64,000 bases of DNA, taken from assembly GCA_002084805.1 (NCBI GenBank), contig NBMC01000003.1, forward strand, positions 124,001-188,000, read 5' to 3'. Numbering within the stretch: the first letter of the stretch is position 1; each line of letters opens with the position of its first letter. A model generated the notes under the pieces. It saw only the letters and a list, made by a program, of their open reading frames with translations, was not told the origin of the DNA and ran no database searches. The translations under genes and the position numbers were made by a program. Positions 1 to 10,280 of the stretch are shown here, one piece after another. The stretch is from Spirochaetaceae bacterium 4572_59. GTDB lineage: Bacteria > Spirochaetota > Spirochaetia > DSM-2461.

Positions 1-2
1 TA

Positions 3-242
3 GCCTTTGGTAGAGGGGGAGCTCTGGATACGGTTCTTCCCGGAAAAACAGGTATACTCTTCCAGGAACAGAATACAGAGATGCTGATACAGGCCATTGA
101 AGAGTTTGAAAAGGTTCAATGGGATTCCAAAATAATCAGAGAACATGCAGAGAGTTTCTCCAATGAGCGCTTTGACAGGGAAATTGCCGCTTATGTTTCA
201 GAGAAATGGGAGATAAGAAAGAAAGAAATAGGGCTCTCCTGA
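3..242 (+). CDS. Glycosyltransferase, C-terminal fragment (5' truncated by window edge)
   Basis: Open frame from position 3: AFGRGGALDTVLPGKTGILFQEQNTEMLIQAIEEFE..., a GT4-like C-terminal motif; TGA at 240-242. Confidence 0.75.
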   Translation, partial: AFGRGGALDTVLPGKTGILFQEQNTEMLIQAIEEFEKVQWDSKIIREHAESFSNERFDREIAAYVSEKWEIRKKEIGLS

Positions 243-267
243 GTCAAGTTTCTTCAAATAAGGGAAA

Positions 268-1344
268 TTGATGAAAATATTATTTGTCTGTTCGGCACGC
301 AGCTGGGGCGGAAATGAGAAATGGTCTTCCATGGCCATGGCAGAACTTCAAAAGCAGGGACACGTCGTTCATATAATGCTCCGGAATCCCGTCCTTTCTA
401 AACGATTCGGAAAAAGCATCCCCTGGCATTTTGCTCCTTTTATCACCCCCTTTGATCCGATCAGCTTTCTACTGGGCCTGATCCTGCTGCTCTGGTACAG
501 GCCGGATGCCATTATCAGCACAAAAAAAGCAGAATACTTCACCTTCGGAGTCTTAAGTAGAATTTTAAAAATCCGTCACATCCTGAGATTGGGAATTGTC
601 CGCGACCTGGACAGCGGATGGAAACGATTTATCTATACACGCCTGAATGAGGGGATCATTGTCAATGCCCGCCGGACAAAGGACAACTTTGAGAAATATG
701 ATTTTGTGGATCAGGAAAAGATCAAACTTATCTATAACGGCATTCCAGAAAGCGGAATAAGTGAAAAAATGACAACTCATAACAAAAGCAGTGATGACCT
801 GTTCAGAATTGTTTCTGTAGGCACCCTCACCCCGCGAAAGGGGTTTCATATTCTAATTGAGGCTCTTTCTCTTCTTTCCCAGGATCTGCAAGATAAGATC
901 CGCCTAAGCATAGTGGGCAGCGGTATCATGAGAAAAGAACTGGAAACACTGATAAAAGATAAGAATCTGAACGATTCTGTGATCTTGGAGGGATATCAGA
1001 AAGATCCTTCTCCCTTTCTCAGAGAGTCTGATCTCTTTGCCCTTATTTCAGAAAATGAAGGGATTTCCAATGCCCTGCTGGAGGCAATGATTATGGGCTT
1101 GCCCGTGATAACAACCGTCTCCGGCGGAACCGCAGAGTTTATGACAGATAAACAAAACGGCTGCTTGGTGGAACGGAATGCCCCGGAGATAGCCCTGCGA
1201 TTGAAAGAGATTCTGAGTGATGAAGGCTCCCTGAAAATAATGGGGCTGGCGGGACAGGACAGGGTTCGTGAGTTTTTTTCTCTCCAGAAAATGGGACAGG
1301 AAGTGGCCTCTTTTCTGAATCCTGCGGAACAGGAAAACTCCTGA
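268..1344 (+). CDS. Family 4 glycosyltransferase
   Basis: VSVGTLTPRKGFHILIEAL and SENEGISNALLEAMIMGLPVI GT4 motifs; ATG at 271 is an alternative start. Confidence 0.85.
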   Translation: MMKILFVCSARSWGGNEKWSSMAMAELQKQGHVVHIMLRNPVLSKRFGKSIPWHFAPFITPFDPISFLLGLILLLWYRPDAIISTKKAEYFTFGVLSRILKIRHILRLGIVRDLDSGWKRFIYTRLNEGIIVNARRTKDNFEKYDFVDQEKIKLIYNGIPESGISEKMTTHNKSSDDLFRIVSVGTLTPRKGFHILIEALSLLSQDLQDKIRLSIVGSGIMRKELETLIKDKNLNDSVILEGYQKDPSPFLRESDLFALISENEGISNALLEAMIMGLPVITTVSGGTAEFMTDKQNGCLVERNAPEIALRLKEILSDEGSLKIMGLAGQDRVREFFSLQKMGQEVASFLNPAEQENS

Positions 1345-2477
1345 TGTCCAGGCTGAAGGTCCTTCACATCTTCCCGGAGTTTAAACGGGGGGGAGCACAG
1401 ATAAATGTCTTGCGCTTTATAAAATCAAGTAAAGATGATTTTGAACACTATGTGGCGGCCGCCCCTTTCAACGGGGAGCTGGAAGAAGAATACCGCCGGG
1501 AAGTGAAGAAAATATTTCCCATAGACATGACTTCCGTCAGCCTTAAAAGCATCCGGATACTGACAAAAACAATAAAAGAGCTGAAACCCGATATTATTCA
1601 TGTTAATGGAAAAGGAGCAGCCTTCTACGGCTATATTAGCTCTTTTTTCACTGGAAAGCCCTACCGGATTTACCATACCATGAGGGGATTCCATATCAAG
1701 TACAGTGGTATTAAATTGAAACTGTATCTGACATTTGAAAAGCTGGCAGCCCGCAGGGGGGATGGAAATATCATGGTGTCTCCCTCCGAAAAAAAACTGC
1801 TTAATCTAAATATTCCGGATCTGAATCAGGAAAAACTCTTTCTAATCCCCAACGGAATAGGTATCCATAAGGATACGGTACTGCCTGAGGAGATCCACTC
1901 TATTCTGGAACAATACAGTATCAATATTGTGACCCTCTCCCGCCTGTCCCGGCAGAAAGACCTGATCACTATGATAGAGGCCTTTGAACGCCTAAAGGAT
2001 AAATATCCGAAAGCGGCTCTGCATATCATGGGAGGAGAAACGCCCCAGGACAGGGAGTACGCCGATAAGGTACGGGCCAGATTGACCAAATCTCCTTCAA
2101 AAGAGAACATCTACCTCTGGGGCTCCGTAAAAGATGCTGGAAGCCTTATCAGACACTATGACCTATACTGGACAACCGCCCTTTTTGAGGGTCTCCCTAC
2201 GGCCGTGGTGGAAGCTGCCCTCTGTCGGACATTGATAGTCGGAACAAAATGTGTTGGAAATGAAGATGTCATCTTCCCCGGAAAAACTGGAATACTGACA
2301 GAAGCGGGAAATACTACCGATAATACAAGAGGCCTGCTGAAAGGATTGTCCCTTCTGGGAACAGAAGAAGCGACTAAATTGATTGATAACGCAGAAATAC
2401 TGTGCAAAGATTTTTCCATAGAGAATAATGCCATAAAGCTTAAAGAGCTCTATAATACCGGCAAAATATCTAAATAG
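1344..2477 (+). CDS. Family 4 glycosyltransferase
   Basis: GGAQINVLRFI N-terminus, NIVTLSRLSRQKDLITMIEAF and FEGLPTAVVEAALC motifs. Confidence 0.85.
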   Translation: MSRLKVLHIFPEFKRGGAQINVLRFIKSSKDDFEHYVAAAPFNGELEEEYRREVKKIFPIDMTSVSLKSIRILTKTIKELKPDIIHVNGKGAAFYGYISSFFTGKPYRIYHTMRGFHIKYSGIKLKLYLTFEKLAARRGDGNIMVSPSEKKLLNLNIPDLNQEKLFLIPNGIGIHKDTVLPEEIHSILEQYSINIVTLSRLSRQKDLITMIEAFERLKDKYPKAALHIMGGETPQDREYADKVRARLTKSPSKENIYLWGSVKDAGSLIRHYDLYWTTALFEGLPTAVVEAALCRTLIVGTKCVGNEDVIFPGKTGILTEAGNTTDNTRGLLKGLSLLGTEEATKLIDNAEILCKDFSIENNAIKLKELYNTGKISK

Positions 2478-2488
2478 AGAGTAATAAC

Positions 2489-4342
2489 ATGAAAATTGCT
2501 ATGCTGACAGATACATATACTCCTCAAATCAATGGAGTAGTTACATCGATCCGTTCGTCCGTTGAAGAACTGACCCTATTAGGACATGAAGTTTTTATAT
2601 TTGCACCGGATTTCGGCGGAAAAGAACAATCTGAGGGAAATGTATTCCGTTTTCCCTCAACCGGTTTTCCCTTTAAAGCCATCAAAGAATTTCAGGTATC
2701 CAGAGGATACGGATCCATCATACAGAAATTAAAAGAATTGAAGATAGATCTGATCCACTCTCATGTCCCCGGGTCAATGGGGCTGAAAGCAATTCCCATC
2801 AGCCGTTACCTCAAGATTCCCCATGTACATACCTATCACACCTTCTGGCCCGATTATGTACACTATGTGCCTTTAGGCTCCCGTTATACAAAGCTGACCG
2901 CCGAGCATTATTCTGCTCTGTTCTGCAATCGCTGTGATGCCATTATTGCTCCCACTCAAAAAATACAGGATGCCCTTCGGCTGTACGGAACAAGAACCCC
3001 TATCTCTGTAGTACCCACCGGGATAAAGACAGCAGAGTTTTCCCAACAAACAAATAAGGACCTCCATGAGAGGTTTCATATACCCATGGACCGGAAGATT
3101 CTGGTTTATGCCGGCAGAATTGCCAAAGAGAAAAATGTTTTCTTTCTGCTTGATGTGATGGAAGAAATTATTCACAAAATGAATAATAAAAGATACCACC
3201 TTCTTCTCCTGGGAGACGGAGCGGCCAGGAAAAGTCTTGAAAAACGGGCGGCTGAAACTGGTCTGTCCTCATATATCAGCTATTCAGGCTTTTTAGCCCA
3301 TGAGGATGTGATGGAGATTTTTCATCAATCGGACCTGTTCGTTTTTGCTTCGAGAACAGAAACCCAGGGACTGGTTCTTCTGGAAGCTATGGCCTCAGGG
3401 ATTCCCGCTGTAGTTGTAGAGGCCCTGGGGATTGGAGATATAATGAAGGATGGCAAGGGTGGAATTTCTGTCCCGGAAGATTCTAAGATCTTCAGCCTTG
3501 CGGTTATTGAGATTATGGAAGATGAAAAGCTTTACAATAAAAAGAAAGGTGAAGTAGCAAGAAAAGCGAAGGAATACTCCATCAGCAACTGTACAAAACG
3601 CATGGAAGATTTATATGAGAGAACCCTGGAGAAATTCAAACCTCACTCGTCCGTCCACCTACTGTCCTCTACCATAAGAAGAAGAACCTACCGGAGTCAG
3701 AAACATGATCTGCCCATCTTTGAAGAGACCCTTCAGAACTATCTGGCAGAACCGAAGAACTTACAGAACCGTTACTTTGTCATGCGTCATGGAAAAAGCG
3801 AGGCCAATGAGAAGGGCATTATCATCAGTCATTACAGCAATGGTCTTAAATATTACGGACTAACTGAAGAGGGGAAAGAACAGATAAGAGAATCCTTCTC
3901 TAAGCAGTCTTTGCTGGATAGTTCAACCATTATCATATCGTCGGACTTTCTCAGAGCCCGGGAAAGCGCAACAATAGCGGCGGCTGAACTGAAAACAAAA
4001 CCTCCCCGAACGACCATGCTTCTGAGAGAGAGGTATTTTGGCCGTTATGAAGAGAGGGAAGACCTGTACTACAAAATGGTGTGGCAGCTGGATGAAAAGG
4101 ATGATAATAATAGCGAGTTCGGAGTAGAAAGTCCCGATGCCGTACAGGAACGTGTCCGTATGCTGATCCGTCAGCTAGAGGAAGAGTATCAGAATGAACA
4201 GATTCTTCTTGTATCTCATGGGGATACCCTGCAGATTACTCAAACCTGGACAGAGGGCGTCCCTGCGGGACTCCACCGCAGCCTGAAACATCTTGAAACC
4301 GGAGAAATTAGAGAACTGGTTCTAAAAAAACTGGAAGATTAA
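2489..4342 (+). CDS. GT4 glycosyltransferase (diacylglycerol glucosyltransferase-like) fused to a C-terminal histidine phosphatase domain
   Basis: N-term MKIAMLTDTYTPQINGVVTSI...ASRTETQGLVLLEAMASGIPAV; C-term FVMRHGKSEANEKG...SSDFLRARESA...LRERYFGRYEE...LVSHGDTLQI. Confidence 0.85.
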   Translation: MKIAMLTDTYTPQINGVVTSIRSSVEELTLLGHEVFIFAPDFGGKEQSEGNVFRFPSTGFPFKAIKEFQVSRGYGSIIQKLKELKIDLIHSHVPGSMGLKAIPISRYLKIPHVHTYHTFWPDYVHYVPLGSRYTKLTAEHYSALFCNRCDAIIAPTQKIQDALRLYGTRTPISVVPTGIKTAEFSQQTNKDLHERFHIPMDRKILVYAGRIAKEKNVFFLLDVMEEIIHKMNNKRYHLLLLGDGAARKSLEKRAAETGLSSYISYSGFLAHEDVMEIFHQSDLFVFASRTETQGLVLLEAMASGIPAVVVEALGIGDIMKDGKGGISVPEDSKIFSLAVIEIMEDEKLYNKKKGEVARKAKEYSISNCTKRMEDLYERTLEKFKPHSSVHLLSSTIRRRTYRSQKHDLPIFEETLQNYLAEPKNLQNRYFVMRHGKSEANEKGIIISHYSNGLKYYGLTEEGKEQIRESFSKQSLLDSSTIIISSDFLRARESATIAAAELKTKPPRTTMLLRERYFGRYEEREDLYYKMVWQLDEKDDNNSEFGVESPDAVQERVRMLIRQLEEEYQNEQILLVSHGDTLQITQTWTEGVPAGLHRSLKHLETGEIRELVLKKLED

Positions 4343-4376
4343 GAGCCGCCGCAGGGGATTCATCTGTCATGAGGAG

Positions 4377-5264
4377 TCAGTCCTGACAGGACTCTACCAG
4401 AGAAGTAAAAGCCCTGACCACAGGAGTTTGACTGTTGCGCCGGTTCACACAGAGCCCGACCTTATATGGTGCCAACTCCTCAACTTCTTCCAGAACCCGG
4501 ATGGAATCCCTCATGGGGCTGGTTTCCCGTACGAGAGAGGGAACGATTCCCACACCAAACCCCAAACTGACCAGTGCCATAATACCCTCATTTCCATCGG
4601 CTTCGGCATAAATTTCCGGCTGAATCTGGTGACTGCGGAAAAATCGGTCAATCCTCTTCCGGGCCAAACCTTTCTCCGGCAATATCAGGGGAAGTTCATA
4701 CCAGGATTTACCGCTGGTAGAAATTTTTGTATTGATATCACAATCCATGGAAGGAACAACAAGCTGAAGAGGTGTTTCGGTGACATTCAGGAAAATAAGG
4801 TTTTCCGATAGGATATCCGGTTCGGCAGCCACGGAGAGATCGGAAAGACCGTTTACCACAGCCGAAACGGCATCCGCAGCGGATCCGGTTTTCAATTTGA
4901 TATGAATCCCGGGAAACTGCTGCCGGCACAGACTCAGCAGATCAGGCAGAATGGTATAACAACCCGTAACGGAACTGTAAAGGGTAAGTTCGCCTCTGAG
5001 CTCATTCTCATCCTCAGACAGATCATTCTGAAGGCTTTGCCATTGATCCATAACATCCCGGGCATACTCCCGGAAGCGCTGCCCCGCAGGAGTCAGAATG
5101 ACCCCCCGATTATCCCTGAAAAAAAGTCTCTGTCCGACCTGATCCTCCATGCGCTGAATGGTCCGGCTTAAGGCAGAAGGACTGATAGCCATAAGATGAC
5201 TGGTTCTGGTATAGTGCAAAGTTTCGGCCAGTTTCAGAAAGAGCTGTAGCTCGCGTATATCCAT
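4377..5264 (-). CDS. ilvY: LysR-family regulator, IlvY type
   Basis: MDIRELQLFLKLAETLHYTRTSHLMAISPSALSRTIQRMEDQVGQRLFFRDNRGVILTPAG; similar to remembered E. coli IlvY across the effector domain. Confidence 0.8.
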   Translation of the reverse strand: MDIRELQLFLKLAETLHYTRTSHLMAISPSALSRTIQRMEDQVGQRLFFRDNRGVILTPAGQRFREYARDVMDQWQSLQNDLSEDENELRGELTLYSSVTGCYTILPDLLSLCRQQFPGIHIKLKTGSAADAVSAVVNGLSDLSVAAEPDILSENLIFLNVTETPLQLVVPSMDCDINTKISTSGKSWYELPLILPEKGLARKRIDRFFRSHQIQPEIYAEADGNEGIMALVSLGFGVGIVPSLVRETSPMRDSIRVLEEVEELAPYKVGLCVNRRNSQTPVVRAFTSLVESCQD

Positions 5265-5414
5265 GAATTGTCCTTAGCTGTATTATAAGCCCTATTATAC
5301 AATAGAACGTATCAAGAATAAAATAGGACTCATCTGTAACCAACCCTTTTCTTTAGACTCTGATTAGTATAATCTATCTGATCGAAACAGACTGACTGTT
5401 TTTTGGAGGTAAAA

Positions 5415-6140
5415 TTGAAATTTCCCCTGTTTTCCGCAGTGATATGCATGATGATACTAGCCTCCTGTTCCGTTGATCAGGATATTTTTCTGAATTCCGA
5501 CGGCTCAGGTACAGTTACGGGACGGATCCTTCTGGATGATTTCTATCTGAATACACTCACTGATCTGACAGACTTGAATGCCCCTTCCGAGGGAGAGAGA
5601 ACAGCTATGGATCCGGAAATGATTTCTGCTGAATTAAATAGGAACCCCTACCTTCAGAATATTCAAATAAGCTCTGCCGCTCCGGGAATCTATCAAGGGC
5701 AACTGAGCTTTCATGATGTGGAGGAACTTTTTTATACAGATGAAGGAGTTGAAAGTTCTGTACTATCATTTCATAAAAATAACGAAAACAGTACTTTAAT
5801 CATACGAATTAACAGTGATAACTTTCAGGAACTATTCCGCCTGTTTCCTGTTCTTCAGGATCCGGGATTTCAGTATTTTCTCCCGGAACCTTCTATTACA
5901 CGTAGTGAATATATTGAGATGCTTCTCTTTCTTTTCGAAGATCAGTTTGACCGCAGTGAAGATGAGCTGCTGTTGAAAATCGAGAAAGCCTCTCTTAATT
6001 TAACAATCCATACGGATGGGAATATTATCTCTTCGGAAGGAGGTTCTCTTGCAGATGATAATCAATGGCGTATTGAGATTCCTCTTCTTGAGCTCCTTCT
6101 TCACCGGAAAGAGCTTTTCTATTCGCTAACATTTAAGTAA
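5415..6140 (+). CDS. Putative lipoprotein, unknown function
   Basis: Signal peptide with lipobox LASC; TTG start at 5415 preceded by GGAGGT (5405-5410); the track start (5403) overlaps the SD. Confidence 0.65.
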   Translation: MKFPLFSAVICMMILASCSVDQDIFLNSDGSGTVTGRILLDDFYLNTLTDLTDLNAPSEGERTAMDPEMISAELNRNPYLQNIQISSAAPGIYQGQLSFHDVEELFYTDEGVESSVLSFHKNNENSTLIIRINSDNFQELFRLFPVLQDPGFQYFLPEPSITRSEYIEMLLFLFEDQFDRSEDELLLKIEKASLNLTIHTDGNIISSEGGSLADDNQWRIEIPLLELLLHRKELFYSLTFK

Positions 6141-6151
6141 AGGACAATAAA

Positions 6152-7198
6152 ATGACAAAGAAAACTGTTGGAATTATAGGTGCCGGAGCATTCGGTACAG
6201 CCCTGGCAAAGACCCTTGGACAGAAAGGTATTTCTGTAAGCCTTTGGAGCTTTACAGAAGAAGGTACAAGAAATATCAATGAATCAAGAGAGAATAAACA
6301 GTTTCTTCCCGGAGTTATTATTCCCCCATCTGTCAGGGCCACATGCGATATCCGCGAAGCCGCCGACGGAAAGGACTACCTGATAATGGCAACTCCGTCC
6401 CTCTTTCTGGTTGATACACTGAAACAGATTCTCTCCATCCCCTCTATCGTTGAGGGTGAAACCCTTATTGCCACAATTACCAAAGGATTTATTGCTGGAA
6501 AAAACGGCCCCCAGTTTATGCTGGAAACCATGGAAAATTATCTTCCCGGGTCTTATAAGGGGAATACGGTTTATATATCAGGGCCCAGTCATGCCGAAGA
6601 GATCGGTGCAGAGAAAATTACCGGCCTGATCAGCGCCTCCCTGAATCCCCGGAACTCCATTGAATTCCGTGAACTTCTCAGTTCATCCTATACCAGACTC
6701 TTCTCCTCTCTGGATATTATCGGAGTACAGGCCAGTGCGGCTCTCAAAAATGTCATTGCCATTGCCTTCGGAATCCTGGATGCCCTGAAAGAAACAACGG
6801 CCATGGTGGGAGACAATACAGAATCCTTCCTCTTTGCTGCCGGTTTGAATGAGCTGCAACTGCTGGGGAAAAACCTCGGATCCACCCACCCTGAAACGTT
6901 CACATCCATCGCCGGGGTAGGAGACCTGGATGTAACCTGCCGCTCCCAATTCGGACGGAACAGACGCTTTGGAAGAGATATTATACTAAAAAGGATACAC
7001 GAACAGTTTTCCGGAATTGATGACCTTATCGATAATATCGGATCCATCGGATATCTGCCAGAAGGTGCCATCGCCGCCCGATATGCTGTGGAGTTCGGAG
7101 AAAAATTCAATCTGAAACTGCCGATTACCCAGCTGGTTTACGATATACTGAACAGGGATCTGAAACCAGAAAATGCTATGGACGCTTTTCTGGCCTGA
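6152..7198 (+). CDS. gpsA: Glycerol-3-phosphate dehydrogenase [NAD(P)+]
   Basis: GAGAFGTALAKTL, YISGPSHAEEI, ALKNVIAIAFGILDAL, TSIAGVGDLDVTCRSQFGRNRRFG. Confidence 0.95.
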   Translation: MTKKTVGIIGAGAFGTALAKTLGQKGISVSLWSFTEEGTRNINESRENKQFLPGVIIPPSVRATCDIREAADGKDYLIMATPSLFLVDTLKQILSIPSIVEGETLIATITKGFIAGKNGPQFMLETMENYLPGSYKGNTVYISGPSHAEEIGAEKITGLISASLNPRNSIEFRELLSSSYTRLFSSLDIIGVQASAALKNVIAIAFGILDALKETTAMVGDNTESFLFAAGLNELQLLGKNLGSTHPETFTSIAGVGDLDVTCRSQFGRNRRFGRDIILKRIHEQFSGIDDLIDNIGSIGYLPEGAIAARYAVEFGEKFNLKLPITQLVYDILNRDLKPENAMDAFLA

Positions 7199-8540
7199 AA
7201 TAGAGCTCTCTGGTCAGTTTTTTAAGACGCTCCAGGTCCTCCCGGCGAAAGCCCTCCCACTCCATGGAGAAAAAAGTACTGTTGTGATACAGCGGCTCTT
7301 CCTCCAGGGGGAAGGAACTTGTCCGGACACTCTCATCCCAGAGAGCTGTTCCCGGAACCGGAGAAAACTGAGCCAGCCGGCAGCGGAGACCGAAACCGGA
7401 AGCATAACGAATGGATCTTTCCACCTCTTCCCAACGCTGCCCCGGCAGTCCTGCCAGAATGTAAACGGCAACCTTGTGGAGTGGAAATCCGGAAGATTTC
7501 AGAGCATCCACAGCGCGGGCAAACACATCCATGGTAACTTTACCGTCTTTTTTCTCATGAAAATCATCATCAGAACTCTCAAATCCCATCCGGATCTCAC
7601 GAAAACCGGCCCGGATCATCAGCTTCAGAACATTCTCATCCAGATAACGGATATGCAGGGCATTGGGGTTATAGAAACGGAGTGGCAGGTTCAAACGGAT
7701 GATCTCTTTAAGAAAAGGAATAAAAATTTTCTCTTTATCTACCAGTAGAGCATCATCATAGAAGGCAAAATCCCGGGTTCCCCAACGTTCATAGAGAGCT
7801 TTGATAGTCTTAATCGCTTGTCCCGGATCTCCCGCTTGAAACTTAGGGCTAAGACAGCTGGAGGCGCAGTAATCACAGTTGAAAGGGCAACCCTCGTTAA
7901 GACGGATGACAGCACTATCCCGCCAAACGGGATCATCATTCATATAATCCACCCCCGGGGCTCCTGAAGGCAGAGGAAAACCTCTCTTCTCCAGTTCCTC
8001 TTTCATTCCCGGCCAGACAGGTCCTTTTGTCACAAAATCAGCTGCACAAACCTTCAGACAGTGTTCTTTCATCAGCGTGGCATAGACACCCCCTACCCCG
8101 ACAGGACAGCCGGGCCAGGCGATACGGCAAAGTTCTACAGCTTCCTGTACGCCCCTGTACCAGTAGGTCATTCCGGAAGTAATCAGGATAAGATCCGGTT
8201 TTCTGTCCAGAGAACGGATTTTACGCAGCAGCTCTTCCTTCACTATCCCGTAACGGGCAAACTTCCGGGGAATTCTGGCCAGGTTTTCCGGATAATCCAG
8301 CTCCTGTCTGAAAAATTTTCCAGTACCATCCCGTCTGCGTTGAGGCTTTCCAAGCGTTTCCAGGCTTACGGGGTCACTATAATCGAGAGCATTTATATGG
8401 GTGACTTCATAGGAGTTCTGTTCAAGCCACTTTCCGATTCTGAGTAGTCCGAAGGGCTTCAGAAAGAGATCATACAGGGCAAAATCATAGATGGGAGGAT
8501 TGATCAGAACAACATGAGGACCATGGGAAGAGGATTTCAT
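7176..8540 (-). CDS. B12-binding domain radical SAM protein, substrate unknown
   Basis: N-terminal VVLINPPIYDFALYDLFLKPFGLLRIGKWLE; NEGCPFNCDYCASSC radical SAM motif; start corrected to ATG at 8540. Confidence 0.8.
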   Translation of the reverse strand: MKSSSHGPHVVLINPPIYDFALYDLFLKPFGLLRIGKWLEQNSYEVTHINALDYSDPVSLETLGKPQRRRDGTGKFFRQELDYPENLARIPRKFARYGIVKEELLRKIRSLDRKPDLILITSGMTYWYRGVQEAVELCRIAWPGCPVGVGGVYATLMKEHCLKVCAADFVTKGPVWPGMKEELEKRGFPLPSGAPGVDYMNDDPVWRDSAVIRLNEGCPFNCDYCASSCLSPKFQAGDPGQAIKTIKALYERWGTRDFAFYDDALLVDKEKIFIPFLKEIIRLNLPLRFYNPNALHIRYLDENVLKLMIRAGFREIRMGFESSDDDFHEKKDGKVTMDVFARAVDALKSSGFPLHKVAVYILAGLPGQRWEEVERSIRYASGFGLRCRLAQFSPVPGTALWDESVRTSSFPLEEEPLYHNSTFFSMEWEGFRREDLERLKKLTRELYFRPEKRP

Positions 8541-8601
8541 AAGATTTTCTATCACAAAGATGACTTGCAAGCAAGGGATTGAAAGGGTACAATTCCTTAC
8601 A

Positions 8602-9819
8602 ATGATCAAAGGAATGCTATTCACATCACTATGCTTACTCCTGCCCCCCCTTCTGCCGGCAGTGGATGTTTATCTTAACGGGGAACTATGGGAACACTAT
8701 TCTGATGAAAAACTCAGCGCCATTACCATTCCTGCAGAAAGCGGGAATGAGGGGATCAGCGCGATCATCCCCCTGAGAGAGATTTTACCCCTTATGAAAG
8801 AGTTTCAATCCCTGAAGATCAGTATTCCTGCAGGAGAAGTCCTCCTGGAAGGAGATCAGCTTGAACAGAGGCTTTCATCCTCCTACTTAAAGCAGACTCC
8901 TCTTAAAGAGTGGCGGATTTACTCAGGATACGATATTTACAGTAGTCCTCAGCAGATTGATCTATACGGAACAGAAAATTTAAAAAAAGAACTGACTGTC
9001 TGGGCAGATCCCGGACTACCCGGATACAAAATGCTTCTGGAAGTTTGGGCGGCCCTTCATAAGCTTGAACTGAAATACAGGGAGATGCCCCATCTCAGGG
9101 ATGAGATAATCCATAGACGGATGATAGGAGATTATCTTCCCGATTTTACTCTGACCATGCTCCATCCATCAGAAGAATATCAAGCTGAAAAGACCATATC
9201 CTTTCAGCTGCAAACGGTAATCAGCAGGGGATCTAACCTTCCGCTACAGCTTATACTACCCCACGGAGAAAAGGCCAACCCGGAACTTTTCTTCAGTATT
9301 ATGGCATCCCGCTTCGGCTACTCCTACTCTGAGGAGACCTTAAGTTCAACAGCAACCTACTACAACAAACTCCTCTACACAGGAATTATCAGAGAAACAT
9401 CGGAAGAAATAATCCGGAACCGGAACGATTCAAAGGGTTATTTTTTTTACCCGGCATCAGCCCATACTGGTCAATCGGGAAAACTCAGTTCTCTGCCTCT
9501 TTTACCGGAAATGGAATATCCCCCGGCAAGCAGAATATTCCCGGTAATACTGAATGGAACGGCTGCGGATTGCAGAGAAACAGCTCTGCGGGAATATCTA
9601 CTTCAGAAGGGAATCCAATACAGCCTCTTTAATCCTGAACTCCGTCATCTGCCGGCAGTCCCCATGGGGGACATGCTTCCCGGATCCTATGAGGAACTGT
9701 TGACTGAATATAAAAGAGGATTCATCCTGTATGCGGATAATTATGAACTATGGAAAATACTGAGGCAGACCCTTCCCGTTCTGCTTACCAACAGTACTTC
9801 TGGAGAGAGCCATGAGTGA
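8602..9819 (+). CDS. Secreted protein of unknown function
   Basis: MIKGMLFTSLCLLLPPLLPAVDV signal peptide; start at 8602 rather than 8560. Confidence 0.55.
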   Translation: MIKGMLFTSLCLLLPPLLPAVDVYLNGELWEHYSDEKLSAITIPAESGNEGISAIIPLREILPLMKEFQSLKISIPAGEVLLEGDQLEQRLSSSYLKQTPLKEWRIYSGYDIYSSPQQIDLYGTENLKKELTVWADPGLPGYKMLLEVWAALHKLELKYREMPHLRDEIIHRRMIGDYLPDFTLTMLHPSEEYQAEKTISFQLQTVISRGSNLPLQLILPHGEKANPELFFSIMASRFGYSYSEETLSSTATYYNKLLYTGIIRETSEEIIRNRNDSKGYFFYPASAHTGQSGKLSSLPLLPEMEYPPASRIFPVILNGTAADCRETALREYLLQKGIQYSLFNPELRHLPAVPMGDMLPGSYEELLTEYKRGFILYADNYELWKILRQTLPVLLTNSTSGESHE

Positions 9820-10216
9820 TTTTCCTTTTCTGCCCCTCGAGCCGGAACCAAGAGTCGGGATATTCTGGTGTTATCAGGGAGGTCTCTTCTACAATGAGTC
9901 TTCGGCAATTACCCAGGGAATGATAACCTCTATCTCTGTGGATTATAAAGTTGGCCACTATGCGGCATGGTTTATGATGGAAAAAAAGGGGGTGTTAATG
10001 AAACTGCCTCTTTCCTTCCGTTCAGAGTATGATCTGATCCCCCGGGGACGGGTTGTCTATCTCTTCAAAAAGAGAAAATTTCTGATCTATCACGGTGATG
10101 ATTTCAGCAGGAAAGAGCATCAGCAGGTAATGGATGCCTTCTGCCTCCCTCCCGAATGGACCAGCGATGATATCGATATGCACTACAATCCTCTTCCTGA
10201 AGATTTCGAGTTCTGA
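9812..10216 (+). CDS. Hypothetical protein, coupled to the upstream ORF
   Basis: ORF overlapping the preceding stop by 8 nt, same strand. Confidence 0.5.
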   Translation: MSDFPFLPLEPEPRVGIFWCYQGGLFYNESSAITQGMITSISVDYKVGHYAAWFMMEKKGVLMKLPLSFRSEYDLIPRGRVVYLFKKRKFLIYHGDDFSRKEHQQVMDAFCLPPEWTSDDIDMHYNPLPEDFEF

Positions 10217-10280
10217 AGAATAAAAGTGGCTCTGTGCCCTGAGACTACTGGGTTTGCGCCCTCATCCTATGCCTGGTGCG

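Noticed and set aside
7173-7748. 191-aa plus ORF opposite the radical SAM gene
   Set aside because: Shadow ORF: no SD, no recognisable domain, fully antisense to a well-supported CDS. The same reasoning was applied to the other antisense ORFs in the track.
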